Notes under the pieces: generated by a model | Database searches by the model: none | What the model was told of the DNA's origin: nothing | Seen by the model: the letters and a program-made list of their open reading frames with translations, nothing else | Origin: Heligmosomoides polygyrus polygyrus | Lineage: Eukaryota > Nematoda > Chromadorea > Rhabditida > Heligmosomidae | Assembly (NCBI GenBank): GCA_947396885.1 | Contig: OX377204.1 | Coordinates: 94,250,728-94,314,727, forward strand | Length of the DNA stretch: 64,000 bases | Direction of reading: 5' to 3' | In this document: one piece after another, positions 10,465-21,466 of the stretch | Layout: the number at the start of each line of letters is the position of its first letter | How positions within the stretch are numbered: position 1 is the first letter of the stretch | Position numbers and translations under genes: made by a program

Positions 10465-10668
10465 CGTGTCGCGAATATGGGCAGCATTGGGAGGTAGGAA
10501 CGTGCCAGCCAATCTCGCGCCGTATCGAATGGCATTGTCATTCAGAGTGTATATGGTCAGTGCTCCGATTTGCTGGTGTATGTTCAGACGGTGCGCTGTC
10601 TAGTTATGATTGGCTGGCGCGTTCTCACTTCCTCTCGCGGCCCACATTCACGACCATGGTCGGATAAG
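10465..10668. repeat. MITE, 'GGGCAGCAT' family
   Basis: The tips GTCGCGAATATGGGCAGC and CGGCCCACATTCACGACATG are imperfect inverted repeats. The element contains the family's GATTGGCTGGCGCG block. A second, partial copy follows at 10745-10885. Confidence 0.65.
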
Positions 10669-10744
10669 CTGTAGAAGCAAGCTTCTACAAAGCATCAGGT
10701 TGTCATATCGCTCAGAGGCCATATGTGGTTCACCGCTAGGCGAT

Positions 10745-10885
10745 TCGATTTGTCATCCGAGAGGGTGTGTATGGCCCTAATTGGCTGGTGGGTCTTCGGT
10801 GGGTGCTCTGTTTGATGTTAATTGGTTGGCGTGCTCCCACTTCCCAATGCAGCCCACATTCCCGTCATGGCTCGAATAAACTCCT
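10745..10885. repeat. MITE, 'GGGCAGCAT' family, partial
   Basis: It shares TAATTGGCTGG and the end AATGCAGCCCACATTCC with the neighbouring copy. The left tip is not clear. Confidence 0.5.
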
Positions 10886-11495
10886 TCTTTTTTCCTACTT
10901 TATTTTTCTATGTTTATCTATTTTATTGCTAAATGTCAATCTTTTTAATTTAAAGTGGCCGAAGGAAAGTGTAGAAAACTTGCTGCGCAAATCGCAGGCT
11001 GTAGCGTAGCGGAAATGTGCGTCGGCGACTCCAAGTAGGTGTAGAATGCATGGCGCACTCCTGTGCATTCGAGTTCACTGCTATCATCTCAATCACAGCC
11101 AACGTTTTTGACGCCTTTGAACAACGTGCTGGCTGCGGTCATCTCTTCTCGTCGTCCGATCGAGTTGATCGGGAGTTCTTCTCATTGACCTTGGCCATTG
11201 TGATTCGTTTGCTGTTCGGTCACCATGGAATGCTGCCCGGTTTGCTGTTTGTTCGTGAAAAAAAAACGGAATTCTGTCAGACAGCATCCATCTCATCTAA
11301 TGGATGTTATCGCTGTTTCATAGTTCTCTTTCGCTTCTACTTTTACGGTCGAAACGGTTCCTCTAAGTGCCCGTTTCGCCTTCTCACTCTGTAGAGACCT
11401 TTCTTGCTCATGGTCCCACATATCAGTTTTTCCTTGAGTAATCAATAGCAGATCGATACGGCGATAAAATTTTTACCGGATTTTTTTCCAGAAAA

Positions 11496-14400
11496 ATGGG
11501 CAACGACAACGGAGGGAGCTACGTAGCCGCGCGAGGGTGTCATATAAGGGTCGTAACAAATGGAGGTGAGTAGATTCACAAAGGTCATTCTTCAAGGAGG
11601 CCGAGGTTATCGAGTACAGTCTTCTCCATTGGCCTTCTGGGTCCGATTCATCAACGAAGGAGTCGGTAGACGCGACCACTGTTTACCGAGCCGGCTTGTA
11701 ACTAGAAAATTACTGGACCTTGTGATTCAAGAAGGACGCGGTGAAGGATGCCGTGCATGCATCCGAATACACTTGGCAGCGCGCACAACACGTTGCCACT
11801 GTGTAGGCATTAACAGTAGAGCGTTACCGGTATTTCACCGCGTCGTTTACCCGACGCTCTAGCCGCGTGCCGTTACAGCGGTTTTCACCAGAAACCTGCT
11901 ACGCCGCGCGTTGAAGAATCGCGGTTTGTTGCAGTATGGACGTAAGTTCCATCGTTGCTGGCCGGTAAATTGTTGACGAATTCGAGCCCAGACCCATCTA
12001 TCGCTTACCGTCCTTTAACGGTGAAAATACCATCAAAGCCCTGGTATGACATTCATTAGCATCAGGTTTGGCAGTATTTTCACCGTTAAAGGGCGGTAAG
12101 CTTCTGGTGAATCTGACCCCAAGTGAATCTGTGGTGACGATTTACCGACTCCTTCGTTGATGAATTCGAGCCCTGGAAAAGGTGACAGATCCATAAGCTC
12201 GTCGGAGAACGGCCATCGTGATCTGTAAGTTGACAACATTTTGCGGGCGTGCTCATACCTTACTAGTTAGTTACCATGGCTCGGATTCATCAACGAAGCA
12301 GTCGGCAAATCCATGCTACAGATTTACCTAACCGGCGTCATGCCGAAAACTTACCGGCTCTTGTGATTCACGAAGGCCGTATGGGCCCGTTTATACTTCG
12401 ACGCCAAGCATGTCACTCGCAACGGCGGAAATCCGGCAGAAATGCGCTATGTCGGTATTTCAACGCCTTTCAAGTGTACGAGACTCCGCAGCAGTGCAAC
12501 ATTTCGAAATCTTTTCGATTCTCGACGACTTCAAAGCGCGAGGTCTTCTGATGCGTTGTTTCTTCCCGCATCATTGCAATTTATTTAGTATTCGAGTACA
12601 TATATTCTCCACTCTCTAGCCTGTGCCCCATCAGTGTTTCTTCCATATCAATTCACCGATCCGATAAAGAAGGAAGGCGTTGTTGGCCTAGGTTGCATAA
12701 CTTCTCAGACATTTGGGGCATGAAATATTTATTGTCACAGCATACGAACAACAATGTCAAATCATTTGAAGTAACCACACTTTACATCAATTGTCTTTCG
12801 CCAACGTGCTGGTAAATCATGGATGCCCTTTCTCCAAAACGCGGTCGGTTGTGATTCGAAAAATGTGAGCAGTGCCTCCTTGACATCCTCTCGGTTCCTA
12901 AATTGCTGGCCGTCCAAATAGCCTTGAAGGCTTGAAAACAAATGATAGTCAGAAGGAGCGAGATCTGGTGAGTAAGGTGGATGTCGAAGAACGGTCCATC
13001 CGTGGTCCGCAACTCAGCCGCCGTCGCTCTAGCAATATGCGGTCTAGCGTTGTCGTGTTGAAAATACACCCTCACTTGTTCTCCTCGTGTGGTTGAAGGT
13101 GGGCCCTCAACTTCCTCAGTTGGTTGACGTAGACCTCTGCCGTCACTGTTATCCCATCGTCCAGCAGCTCCCAGTATTCTACGCCAAGAACGCTCCACCA
13201 AATGCATAGCATCACCTTTTTCACGTGAAGGTCGGGTTTCGGAACGTCCTCTGCCTCTCCAGTTGCGTCAACCCACTGTGCACGCCGGTGATAATTAGAG
13301 TAGAGTATCCACTTCTCATCCCCGGTGACAAGGTTGTCCAGCCATCCGTGGGTACGTCTGAGGGCAAGGAGGGATAGAGCGACATCGGCTCTGCGAACCA
13401 TGTCATGCCGTGTCAAGTCGTGAGGTACCCAGCGACCCAATTTTTGCACCTTGCCAACCGACTTCAATCCTCGAACGACTGTTGAGTGACTAACACCAAG
13501 AGTGCTTGATAGTTCGCGAGTGGTTCGGTATGGGTCCGCTTCCACTCTTCTTCGGGGGCCATCCAAATCCAGTGTCATCGGGCGCCCTTTTCGTTCATTA
13601 CCTTCAACGGAGAATTCACCAACTGCACACTTCGAGAACCACTGGTACACAGTACTTCGAGCAGGAGCACTCTCGTTGTAAACATCCTTCAGGCGACGAT
13701 ACGATTCGTTGGCATTGAGGCCAGATTGATGCAGGAATAACATGACGTGCCGAATATGCGTCTCAGTTGGGATGAATTGCTTAGCCATAATAGCTGACGT
13801 TAACAACGCAGAAGTAAATGTCAGGAACAGTTTTGTGGCCCTTTCCTTTCTCTATCGATCGATCATTTACGCGTTGATACATGTGAGAAATTTGGCGGGA
13901 AAATGCGCTTTCAATTCAAGAGAGATCAAATGTCCGAGAACTTATGCACCAACATAATACATGAAGGGGGTAATGTAAAACGCAAAAATCAAGGTGGTAA
14001 AACAACAAGGTATATGAAGTTCCCTCGAAACTTACGCTCGAAGGTGCAATCTCAGTCAATGTAAATTCTTAAACAAAGTTCGATAAGGCTGCAATGACAA
14101 ACGTGGTATAGTAAGTGCGAGGGGTGGAAACACTGGATTCGGTGCAAGGTTTATCCATAGCAGCGGTCGACACACGGGCGAAAGAGTGGATCACAGTGTC
14201 CCGGGATATAGAGTCATCGTGCCGCCTTCGGAGTTGCCCTCGTAGCTCGTCGTCCTTGGGGTCCTCGCCGCCGCCGTCGTCGCCTCTACGCATCTCCTCG
14301 ATCGCTCCCCGCACCGGCTCTCTGGAATCAATCGGTTCAGAGAAGGCGAGTAAATCACAGAACGCTCAGCTAGCTTCGCTTACACCTCCCCCTTTTTACC

Positions 14401-15970
14401 AAAAAGATCGTGACCCAGAATTTAGCTGAAAGATGCATAACTGAACCGATCTCTAGAGCAAACTGAGAAACACCTACCCTATTCTGGGGGAAGGTAGTCT
14501 CCCAAATTCATGGCTGGAACGAAGGCTCCATGCTGCCTTGCCCACGCGAGAACCGCATTCCAGAACGGCACAACCGCAAGCGAAGCCTGGTGGCCCAACA
14601 CGAACTGTCCGTGCTTACAGCGCGTGAGTGCCACATTCATACGATGCGGATCGTCTAAGAATTCAGCCGCGTCCGCTTGGAAGTCCGTCTTTGTGGTCAG
14701 CAGCACGACCACGTTCTTTTTCCTGCCCTGGATGGCATCCACGGTGGACAAATCGACGCCGGTGTCGCGCGCGAAATCCGCTAGCCGTCGGTGCTGTTCT
14801 TTGTAGAACGTGTTTATACATATACTGCTCGCGGCGATGCCCCTTGCTAGAAGACGTCCTACCAGAGTGGTGCAGACCATAGCCTCTCTCAGAATGCCCG
14901 ACTACTCTTCGCAGCAAGACGAACTAAGTGCGACTGGGTCAGACATTAGCAGTGGAGCGTTACCGGTACTTCACCGTGCCGTTTCCCCGACGCTCTAGCC
15001 GGGTAACCATTACAACAGAAAACCTGCCTTGACGAATCGCGGTATGTGGCGATTTCGCGGTAAGCTCCATCCCTACCGGCCGATAAATCTTTGATGAATT
15101 CGGCTCAGAGATGAGGGAGCGTTACCGGTACTTCACTGTGTCGTTTACCCGACGCTCTAGCCAAGTTACCGTTACAAGGGCTTTCATCGAAAATCTACCA
15201 CACCGCACGTTGATTAATCGCTGTAAGTGGTGGTTTTTCGGTAAGCTCCATCGTTATCGATCGGTAGATCATTGATGAATCCAAGTCCTGGTGGTCTTCA
15301 AGCTTTCGTCTCCCTAGACCCCGTCTCGTAGAGATTCATTTATTCATTCACAAATTTGTGATGCAGGAAACGGTCGTACTCCGTCGATGTTGCCTGTGAC
15401 GCTATTTTCATAAAGAAGATCGTATAGGCCCCAGATGACGGTTGTTCTGCGAGTCCAGAGACTAGTCGCTTATGCGGTCTACATGGAGAAGTTGCGTCAG
15501 CCAATCACAACCAATCAGAGCATCGTCCGAATACGCGCGCCAGCGATTCGAGGAAGTATCCAAGCACTGTCCCTCCGTTTCGCACGTCTCCGGCTCTCAT
15601 GTAGGCCACGTTAACGACAAGAGGAACACAGGAGCGAACCCCAAAACCTGCTAGCGTGGAGGCGATGGTCCGATCCCGTATGGAACAGGGACACAGAGGC
15701 GTCGCAGATTTTTTGAAGCCTCGTCATAGACATAACACAGTCATAGACACAAGGGTTCGTAACCTTTTCCTTAAGACATTGTGGCTTTGTTAATAGGTTA
15801 GGTGAAATGGAACTAGAGCACCTAACGACAGGGTGGACTCGACCTACAACGTATGAATATGCTGTCATTTTTAGAGATTTTTCCTTCTCAAAAATTCACT
15901 TAAATGTTACACTTTCAGGCAACGGAAAAGCAGCATCAAACGGACACAACCACCACGACGAAGAGGACAT
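11496..15970 (+). CDS. rhr: Rh channel gene 1: two 5' exons encoding an N-terminal extension
   Basis: Exon 1 is 11496-11565 (ATG after a TTTTTTTCCAG acceptor, donor GTGAGT) and exon 2 is 15919-15970 (acceptor ACTTTCAG, donor GTAAGT). They encode MGNDNGGSYVAARGCHI then VVTNGGNGKAASNGHNHH and end DEEDI. A TAA lies just beyond the donor, so a 41-residue stand-alone peptide is possible. Two facts favour joining to the Rh core: the exon 2 donor is in the right phase to splice to 26678, giving ..[10 protein letters not shown], and an identical arrangement with conserved words (ARGCHI, VVT, DINPR) occurs in gene 2 at 43206-43878. The acceptor directly before the ATG suggests spliced-leader trans-splicing. 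The extension is hydrophilic, with no membrane segment, and precedes the first helix. Intron 1 is 4.4 kb and intron 2 is 10.7 kb, both full of repeats. Confidence 0.6.
11810..12000 (+). repeat. MITE, 'TTACCGG' family, in intron 1 of gene 1
   Basis: The block AGAGCGTTACCGGTATTTCACCG..GACGCTCTAGCC..GTTGACGAATTCG recurs at 14948 and 15118 with about 80 percent agreement by eye. Confidence 0.6.
12003..12101. repeat. Hairpin MITE with 28-bp arms
   Basis: The arm GCTTACCGTCCTTTAACG (start 12003) continues for 28 bases and is inverted at 12074-12101 with a single mismatch. The 43-bp loop has no coding potential. Confidence 0.8.
12689..13956 (-). mobile_element. Mariner (DD34D) element with degraded transposase, copy A
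   Basis: The ends are the mariner inverted repeats: TAGGTTGCATAACTTCTC at the left and ..GAACTTATGCACCAAC at the right, the same tips as at 33679 and 48051. The minus-strand transposase starts [18 protein letters not shown] near 13788 and runs through [29 protein letters not shown] and CIWWSVLG. One base is then lost near 13096 (after RKLRAHL), and another near 13015, after [11 protein letters not shown]. The DEKW and HDNARPH catalytic regions are visible, but the two frameshifts kill the gene. It sits in intron 1 of Rh gene 1, antisense to it. Confidence 0.85.
12782..13788 (-). pseudogene. Mariner transposase pseudogene (two frameshifts)
   Basis: The reading frame is about 335 codons when followed across frames, close to the normal mariner length (about 345). 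Two N-terminal helix-turn-helix regions ([18 protein letters not shown] and [16 protein letters not shown]) and the first catalytic Asp (GDEKW) are intact. The single-base deletions are seen by comparison with the copy at 48051, which keeps the lost bases. The C-terminal part is readable only in a different frame. Confidence 0.8.
14060..14400. other. No gene recognised; GC-rich coding-like stretch
   Basis: The minus strand has an 81-codon frame rich in Arg, Asp and Glu (EEMRRGDDGGGEDPKDDE). No domain is recognised. It lies downstream of the helicase fragment on the same strand and could be a remnant of the same unit, but nothing proves it. Confidence 0.3.
14479..14895 (-). pseudogene. UPF1-like superfamily 1 helicase, C-terminal fragment
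   Basis: The minus-strand frame reads VCTTLVGRLLARGIAAS, then FYKEQHRRL, STVDAIQGRKKNVVVLL (helicase motif V region), DDPHRMNVALTRCKHGQ (motif VI with the arginine finger) and WNAVLAWARQHGAF before a stop at 14479. This is the second RecA-like domain of UPF1/DNA2-type helicases (AAA_12 family). Motifs I-III (Walker A/B) are absent: the frame meets a stop at about 14900 and a repeat begins near 14948. In motif V the usual QGxE glutamate is replaced by lysine, which would impair ATP coupling. It is therefore a truncated, probably dead gene fragment carried within intron 1 of Rh gene 1, antisense. Whether it came from a host gene or a mobile element cannot be told here. Confidence 0.65.
14948..15290 (+). 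repeat. Two adjacent MITE copies, 'TTACCGG' family
   Basis: Copy 1 is at 14948-15105 and copy 2 at 15118-15290. Each has GGAGCGTTACCGGTACTTCAC near the start, GACGCTCTAGCC next, and TTGATGAATTC or CATTGATGAATCC at the end. The head-to-tail pairing suggests local duplication or repeated insertion. Confidence 0.6.
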
Positions 15971-15999
15971 GTAAGTTATCTGTTACTGGTAATCTCTAA

Positions 16000-16900
16000 G
16001 AAAACGGTTCTTATTCGGTGGCTAAGCGCTTCCTTTGAAAATGCTTCACGCTACCAAGTAGAAGTGAAGTACGTGGCGCATTCCGGAAGAATTGTCTAAT
16101 GGTCGTTCTTCGCAAATGTCTGATTAAATGAAGGTTTGACTTTTCGCGGCTCCGAAAACAGGCAGCATTTCGTGACAATCAGCGTTAAGGTAGCGTTATC
16201 AGTAGCGACGGGCCAGAATACTGCCCCTGTATCGTCGGTTATTACCCTCGTTGTGCTGCTTCTATGGCGCCTGTTCTGCCCTGAAGTCAGCTTCTGATCC
16301 GGTTTACTGAACTTTATGCTTTATTGTCGTTTATTTTGCCTAAATGTTAGTATTAAAATTAATACTTTAAAAATCCATGCTAAGGCTCAATGAGTAATTT
16401 TACGCAGTAGTCGTCGGCTCAAAGAATCTCTGCACTAGCTGTAGTAGAAAAAACTTTACAAAAATTTTCAATTTACATTTATAATTTACTTTAAAATGTG
16501 CGTAAAGGCACAAAGAATCACTAACAGAAGACCTGCAAGGTGAGCAAGGTGAAAGCGGCAATAACCAATGAGAAAAAGTAAGACAAAGTATAAAATAGCA
16601 CTTCTACGAAAACGCCTAGAATACGAATGCATGGCGCTTCCTCCAGTGTTGACAGATATGGTTATTGTTTACTTAACTAAACGAACAGCTCTGAACCGAC
16701 TTAGCCTAACAGAAAAACTCGCGCGGTTTCCGAGCTTATCACTGTCCTTTTCCTCATAGGCGATGTTTATACTTCACTTCAGCTGCCGGTCAGCACGACA
16801 TTATGAATGAAAACGATCAATATCGATTAGGCGGCAAAAACGATCGATATTGCTAGTTTCAACAACGTCGCGCCAATCGGCGACTGAAGTGTGAACTTCG
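16000..16900. other. No gene recognised (intron 2 of Rh gene 1)
   Basis: AT-rich sequence with no family motif in any frame. A 63-codon frame at 16568 shows nothing recognisable. Confidence 0.5.
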
Positions 16901-16929
16901 CCTTTAAGACACTTATCCTTGCCATGAGT

Positions 16930-17175
16930 GTGGTGAGTGTGGCGCAGTTGGAGGAAGCGCCGGCAATAGTGAGTGCAATCAGTATCGGCTTACGGTTTGG
17001 GCCCCGCTCAGGCCAACCAGGCCCTCTATTCCTACAGAGTTGAACGACATCGACTTGTTCATCGGCTGCCCAGCGAACTTCATTGAAGAGGGCCAAATAC
17101 ACATTGAAGTTGCCCTCACGACATCCAGTCGAAGTAGAGTGCGCGGCGCACCCTACAAACTTATTGATTAACTCC
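16930..17175 (+). repeat. Degenerate tRNA-headed SINE
   Basis: It has the family order (GTGTGGCGCAGTTGGAGGA head, GCCAACCAGGCC middle, ATCCAGTCGAAGTAGAGTGCG tail) with many differences. Confidence 0.5.
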
Positions 17176-17279
17176 GAGCTTTACTGTCTTCTTCTTAACT
17201 TATCCGAGAAGCCACTACCATAGATAGATACTGCTGTCTGCTTTATTCCACACATCCTCACGTAAGAAATCTCTGTATG

Positions 17280-17525
17280 AGGTGCGCCATGCATTCGTCT
17301 GCCTAGAAATATGGCGAAGGTAGTTTGAAGGCGTATTTGGCGTATACAATAGCTTGTGTTATAAACAAATCGGTAGTTTGTCCTTCACAGACTAGCCTTT
17401 TTGTCAACGTGTCGTCAGCGGATGGTTGGAAGGATGAATGGGCCGCAAGAGAGCCGAACTTTTGATCGATCAGTGTTGCAACAAGGAGCCGGCGCATTCT
17501 CCCACTGCGCTACAGAGCCCCCCAA
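17280..17525 (-). repeat. Degenerate tRNA-headed SINE, reverse
   Basis: It reads GAGGTGCGCCATGCATTC at the left and CACTGCGCTACAGAGCCCC at the right, matching the reversed SINE order. It is strongly diverged. Confidence 0.45.
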
Positions 17526-17702
17526 TGCGCATGTGTAGACAGTAAGTCGTGAAAACAAAACCAGAGTAATACTGATTAGAGATGTGTAACAGATAAAGAA
17601 ACTAAAAAAAACTACGCATTCTACATCTACGGGACTAGTGTTTAACTCGAAATTAGCGTTTCACATCGCTTTTAAAAATGGAGAAGAATTCAAGGCTTTG
17701 GA

Positions 17703-17992
17703 TAGGATAAAGGACGGCGTTACTCAATCCCTTCTGGGATGCGCCAGCGCATTCTACTTCTACGGGATGTCGTGGAGGTGACATGAATGCGTATTTGGCC
17801 ATACAATGACTTGCGGTGGCCAGCCGATGAACAAGTCAGCGCTTTATCGTTCCCAGACAAGTCTGGTACCAATTCACCGACCCCGGAGGGATGGAAGGCT
17901 TGGTCGGCCTGGGCGGGAAATCCGAACCAGGAACCTGGTATCGGGTGCACGCGACAGTCGCGCCTCCTCGGACTGCGCTACACGCGCCCTCA
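17703..17992 (-). repeat. tRNA-headed SINE, reverse
   Basis: A well-conserved reverse copy: GGATAAAGGACGGCGTTACTC at the left and CTGCGCTACACGCGCCC at the right. The next copy abuts it. Confidence 0.75.
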
Positions 17993-18003
17993 GGCTTTGG
18001 ATA

Positions 18004-18306
18004 AAAGACAAAAAAGGATAAAGGGCGGCGTTACTTAGTTCCTTTTGAGATGCGCCGCTCATTCTACATCTACATTTGTTTGGGATGTCGTGGAGGCGAT
18101 TTGAATGTGAATTTGGCAATGTATTGAACTGCGGTGTCCAACCGATGAAGAAGTCAGCGCTCTATCCTTCCCAGACAAGTCTGGCACCAATTCACCGATC
18201 GCGATGGGATGGAAGGCTTGGTTGGCCTGGGCGAGAAATCCGAACCAGAAACCTGGTGTCGTGTGCACGCGACAGCCTCCTCCGACAGCGCTATACGCGC
18301 CCGCAT
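18004..18306 (-). repeat. tRNA-headed SINE, reverse
   Basis: It follows the copy at 17703-17992 in the same orientation, separated by about 10 bases, so the two form a head-to-tail SINE dimer. The internal boxes are more diverged than in its neighbour. Confidence 0.7.
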
Positions 18307-18779
18307 AATCAGAACCAGGTCTAAATACAAAGGAAATATAGTCTAACTCGTGCTTTAGGGTTTGAAGGAATAGCTTGGTGTTATGACCACGCGTGGATGA
18401 GACAGCGAACTTGAAGAAGCCAATCACTTTGAAATCAGAAATTCCATGAATAATGTGTAAGCTGTCAAAAGAGCATAATACGATCTTGATCACTCATTTC
18501 TCGCCGAAAAATTGAAGAAATATCCACCGTTGTTCTACACAGTTTTTCACCCATCTTTCAGAAGTCATCAACAATTGAGGCTGCGTATCCACTGCAAAAT
18601 ATATCAAGTTCTCTGTTAGCGTTTTTCTATAGTTGTGCTCGAACGAATATATTCGAATAATTATTCGAATAGTTGAACATTCGACGTTTCTAAATTTTCG
18701 AATATTCGTATGAATTCAAACATAGAAAGGAGCCAATTTCGAATATTATTCGAAAATCGAACGAATTAATTCGAATATA

Positions 18780-20061
18780 TTAGGTTGTAACGAATTAAAT
18801 GGCACTGGCTCGCGCCATTTTTGGCGCGTCTTTACTCGTTTGATCAAGAACAAACCGTAACATGTGGCATATCATTTAGAAGCGCAATCTTTGCTCTACC
18901 GGTGAGTACCAAATTTTCTATGTAAAAGAGGGAAAACTTTAGAGTTTTATTGACTTTTTTTGCAGATGGACAAAAGGGTAATCCGAGGCATTTACTTGTA
19001 TGAATTCAAGCTGGGCACTACAGCTAAGGAGGCGGACGAGAAGATCAACGCCGCATTCGGGCAAGGATGTTCCACAATTCGGACGGCGTATCGTTGGTAT
19101 CAGAAGTTCCGGAATGAAGATGAGAGTTTGGAAGAACATGAAGGTCGTGGGAGGCATAGTGATGTTGATGAGGACAAGCTGAGAGATGTGGTAGAGGAGG
19201 ATCCACACAAAGGTACCAGGGAGATAGCGAAGGTTCTTGGCGTCAGTCACAACACAGCTGCCCGGCATCTGAAGGAAATTGGAAGGACCAAAAAGCTGGA
19301 AATATGGGTGCCTCACGAGCTGTCTGAGGAGCAAAGAAACCGACGATATGAGATCTCATCCGCACTGCTTCTACGGAACGAAACGGACCCATTCCTTGAT
19401 CGCATCGTAACCTGTGACGAGAAATGGATAATGTACGACAACAGGCGACGATCGGCACAGTGGGTGGACAGCGATGAGAGCCCCAAGGTTTTTGCGAAGC
19501 CGGAATTGCACCAAAAGAAAGTAATGGTGACAGTATGGTGGTGTTCGCTGGGAATTGTTCACCACAGCATCCTCCCTCCCGGTGAATCCATCGCGGCAGA
19601 GAAGTACTGCATTGAGATTGAAGAAATGATGAAAAAGTTGAAGGATATCCGGCCGGCCTTGGTAAACCGAAGGCGAGTTCTCCTTCTGCACGACAATGCT
19701 CGCCCCATGTAGCACGAATGACGTTGCAGAAATTGAATGAGCTGAGCGTTGAAACTCTACCACATCCTCCGTTTTCTCCCGACCTCTCCCCAACAGACTA
19801 CCATTTCCTCAAGCATCTTGGCGACTTCTTGGTAGGGAAAATATTCAAATACCAACAGGATGCCGAAAGTGCATTCGAAGATTTCGTCAATTCCAGAACT
19901 TCTGATTTTTATGCTACTGGGAGAAAGAAGCTTGTGTCACGTTGGCAAAGAAGTGTAGAATCAGAAGGTTTTTACTTCGATTAATAAACTTGCCTACAAG
20001 CCGAGATATTAACTGTTTAAATTTACAGTGGTTCAGTGCCATTTATTACGTTACAACCTAG
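18780..20061 (+). mobile_element. Bandit-like (Hsmar1/cecropia-type) mariner element
   Basis: About 1.28 kb, flanked by TA on both sides, with ~27-bp inverted tips that start TTAGGTTGTAACGAATTAAA at the left and end ATTACGTTACAACCTA at the right. The length and transposase match the Hsmar1-related family that includes hookworm bandit (from memory of the family, not a search). It is inserted in a TTCGAA-rich MITE inside intron 2 of Rh gene 1. Confidence 0.85.
18963..19984 (+). pseudogene. Hsmar1-like mariner transposase with one frameshift
   Basis: Codons run from MDKRVIRGIYLYEFKLG at 18963 through GVSHNTAARHLKEIGR (second helix-turn-helix), WVPHELSEEQ, VTCDEKWIMYDNRRR (first catalytic Asp) and HQKKVMVTVWWCS. 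One base is missing in LLHDNARP (19702-19712), where the frame hits TAG. The next frame continues MTLQKLNEL, HPPFSPDLSPTDYHF (third catalytic Asp) and SRWQRSVESEGFYFD to the stop at 19982. All three DDD residues and the expected spacing are present, so a single-base loss is the only obvious lesion. The total length of about 341 codons matches the family. Confidence 0.85.
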
Positions 20062-20164
20062 TAGAATAAACTGTCGAGCTTTAAACACGGAAACTGATTC
20101 GAGGCAAGTTGCTCGACTATTCGAATATTCGAATAAACAAAAAATAGTTGTGTTTTACATAGTT

Positions 20165-20482
20165 CTGTAGTTGTGCTCGAACGAATATATTCCAATAATC
20201 GAATAATCGACGTTTTTAAATTTTCGAATATTTGTTTGAAATCGAACATTGAAAGGGAGCCATGTTTGAATATTATTCGAAAATAGAACAGTTTGATTCG
20301 AATGTCGAATAAACTTCCGAATTTTAAGCACAGAAACTGATTCAAGCGGATTGCTCATTATTAGAATATTCGAACAACTGAAGATTGGAGCTTATTAGAT
20401 TTTCGATCATTCGAAAAAATTGATGAGCGGATAAACTCGTTCATTCCATTCGTTCGATAAAATTTCTCAAAAGCACAACTGT
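20165..20482 (+). repeat. TTCGAA-rich MITE, intact copy
   Basis: The tips CTGTAGTTGTGCTCGAACG and TCAAAAGCACAACTGTAG form inverted ends. The body is full of ATTCGAATA words and also carries GGGAGCCATGTTTGAATA. The same family is at 8690-9497, 18632-20155 and 30035-30365; loose TTCGAATA fragments lie near 4120-4250 and 4515-4575. Confidence 0.75.
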
Positions 20483-20837
20483 AGCGTCTTCCTAACGCTA
20501 AGTCCTATTGCATCGCGAGGAAACGTAATACTATGATTCGATTTTGCACGTCATCGTCGACACGCTAAGCCCTATTCTGACCTTCGTCCAAGCGCAAACA
20601 GCCGCACAATAGGGCGTAGGCGGCCTCTGTAATCCAAATTTCTCGTCAATATGCACCACTGCAGTCCGTCGCCGGACTAGCTCGACTTAGTCAAGCTTAG
20701 CTAGGTGCGCAGGGATCAGAGAGCATGGGGTCATTCTATGACTGTCGGTGACTGTGCGGGTCGCTGTCTATGGTGTTTGACATCTCTTTTTCTGCTACTG
20801 TCAATACAGATGCGTCTTGAGTTATAATCTTACTTAC

Positions 20838-21100
20838 TTTGGTATAGAACAGTCGGAGGAGGCGCCGGCTGTCGCGTGTATCCGATTCCAGGTTCCTGGT
20901 TCGGATTTCCCGCCCAGGCCAACCAAGCCCTTCAATCCTCCGGGGTATATGAATTGGTACTAGACTTGTAGGGGAAGACAGAGCGCTGACTTGGCCACTG
21001 CAAGCCATTGTATGACCAAATACACCTTCAAATCGTCTCCACAACACCTCGTAGAAGTGGAATGCGTGGTGCATCCCAAAAGAGATTGATTAATGCCCTC
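20838..21100 (+). repeat. tRNA-headed SINE, forward
   Basis: It shows GTCGGAGGAGGCGCCGGC, CCTGGTTCGGATTTCCCGC and the AGTGGAATGCGTGGTGC tail block. The head is slightly truncated. Confidence 0.7.
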
Positions 21101-21267
21101 CTTTGTCTTTCTAACCTTATTACCCTTCGCTGAAAGCACACGTCTTGGTGCCTTCAGACCTCAACTGGCAACCGGTTCCGCTTGTAAGCCCGAAGTTTCG
21201 CTGCAGCTTCTTCTACACGGTCTTCCTGGACAATCTGCGGTGAATGTAATAAGATTTAAAGTACATG

Positions 21268-21466
21268 TCGCGAAAGTGAGCAGCATTAGGTGTTGGGAGT
21301 GCGCCGGCCAATCACGCCACATCGAATGGGTGGGCTATTAAGAGAGTGTGTATACGGTCGGTATTCTGATTGGCTGGCATATTTTTGGTCGATGCTCTGA
21401 TTGGTTCTGATTGGCTGATGCGCCACCAACTCCCAATGCTCCTCATCTTCGCGACATGTACCGCAT
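21268..21466. repeat. MITE, 'GGGCAGCAT' family
   Basis: Tips GTCGCGAAAGTGAGCAGCAT and AATGCTCCTCATCTTCGCGA are inverted. The body has ATTCTGATTGGCTGGC. Confidence 0.65.

Larger units (their letters stand above)
18632..20155 (+). repeat. TTCGAA-rich MITE split by a mariner
   Basis: The left half (18632-18779) starts TATAGTTGTGCTCGAACG, the right half (20062-20155) ends ..AATAGTTGTGTTTTAC. Removing the mariner at 18780-20061 rejoins a copy of the element that is intact next door at 20165-20482. Confidence 0.7.

Noticed and set aside
15919..15974. Stand-alone 41-residue secreted or peptide gene ending in DEEDM and a stop
   Set aside because: The peptide has no signal sequence, and the conserved in-phase donor at the same place in both paralogues fits an Rh 5' exon better. 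It stays possible as an alternative end.
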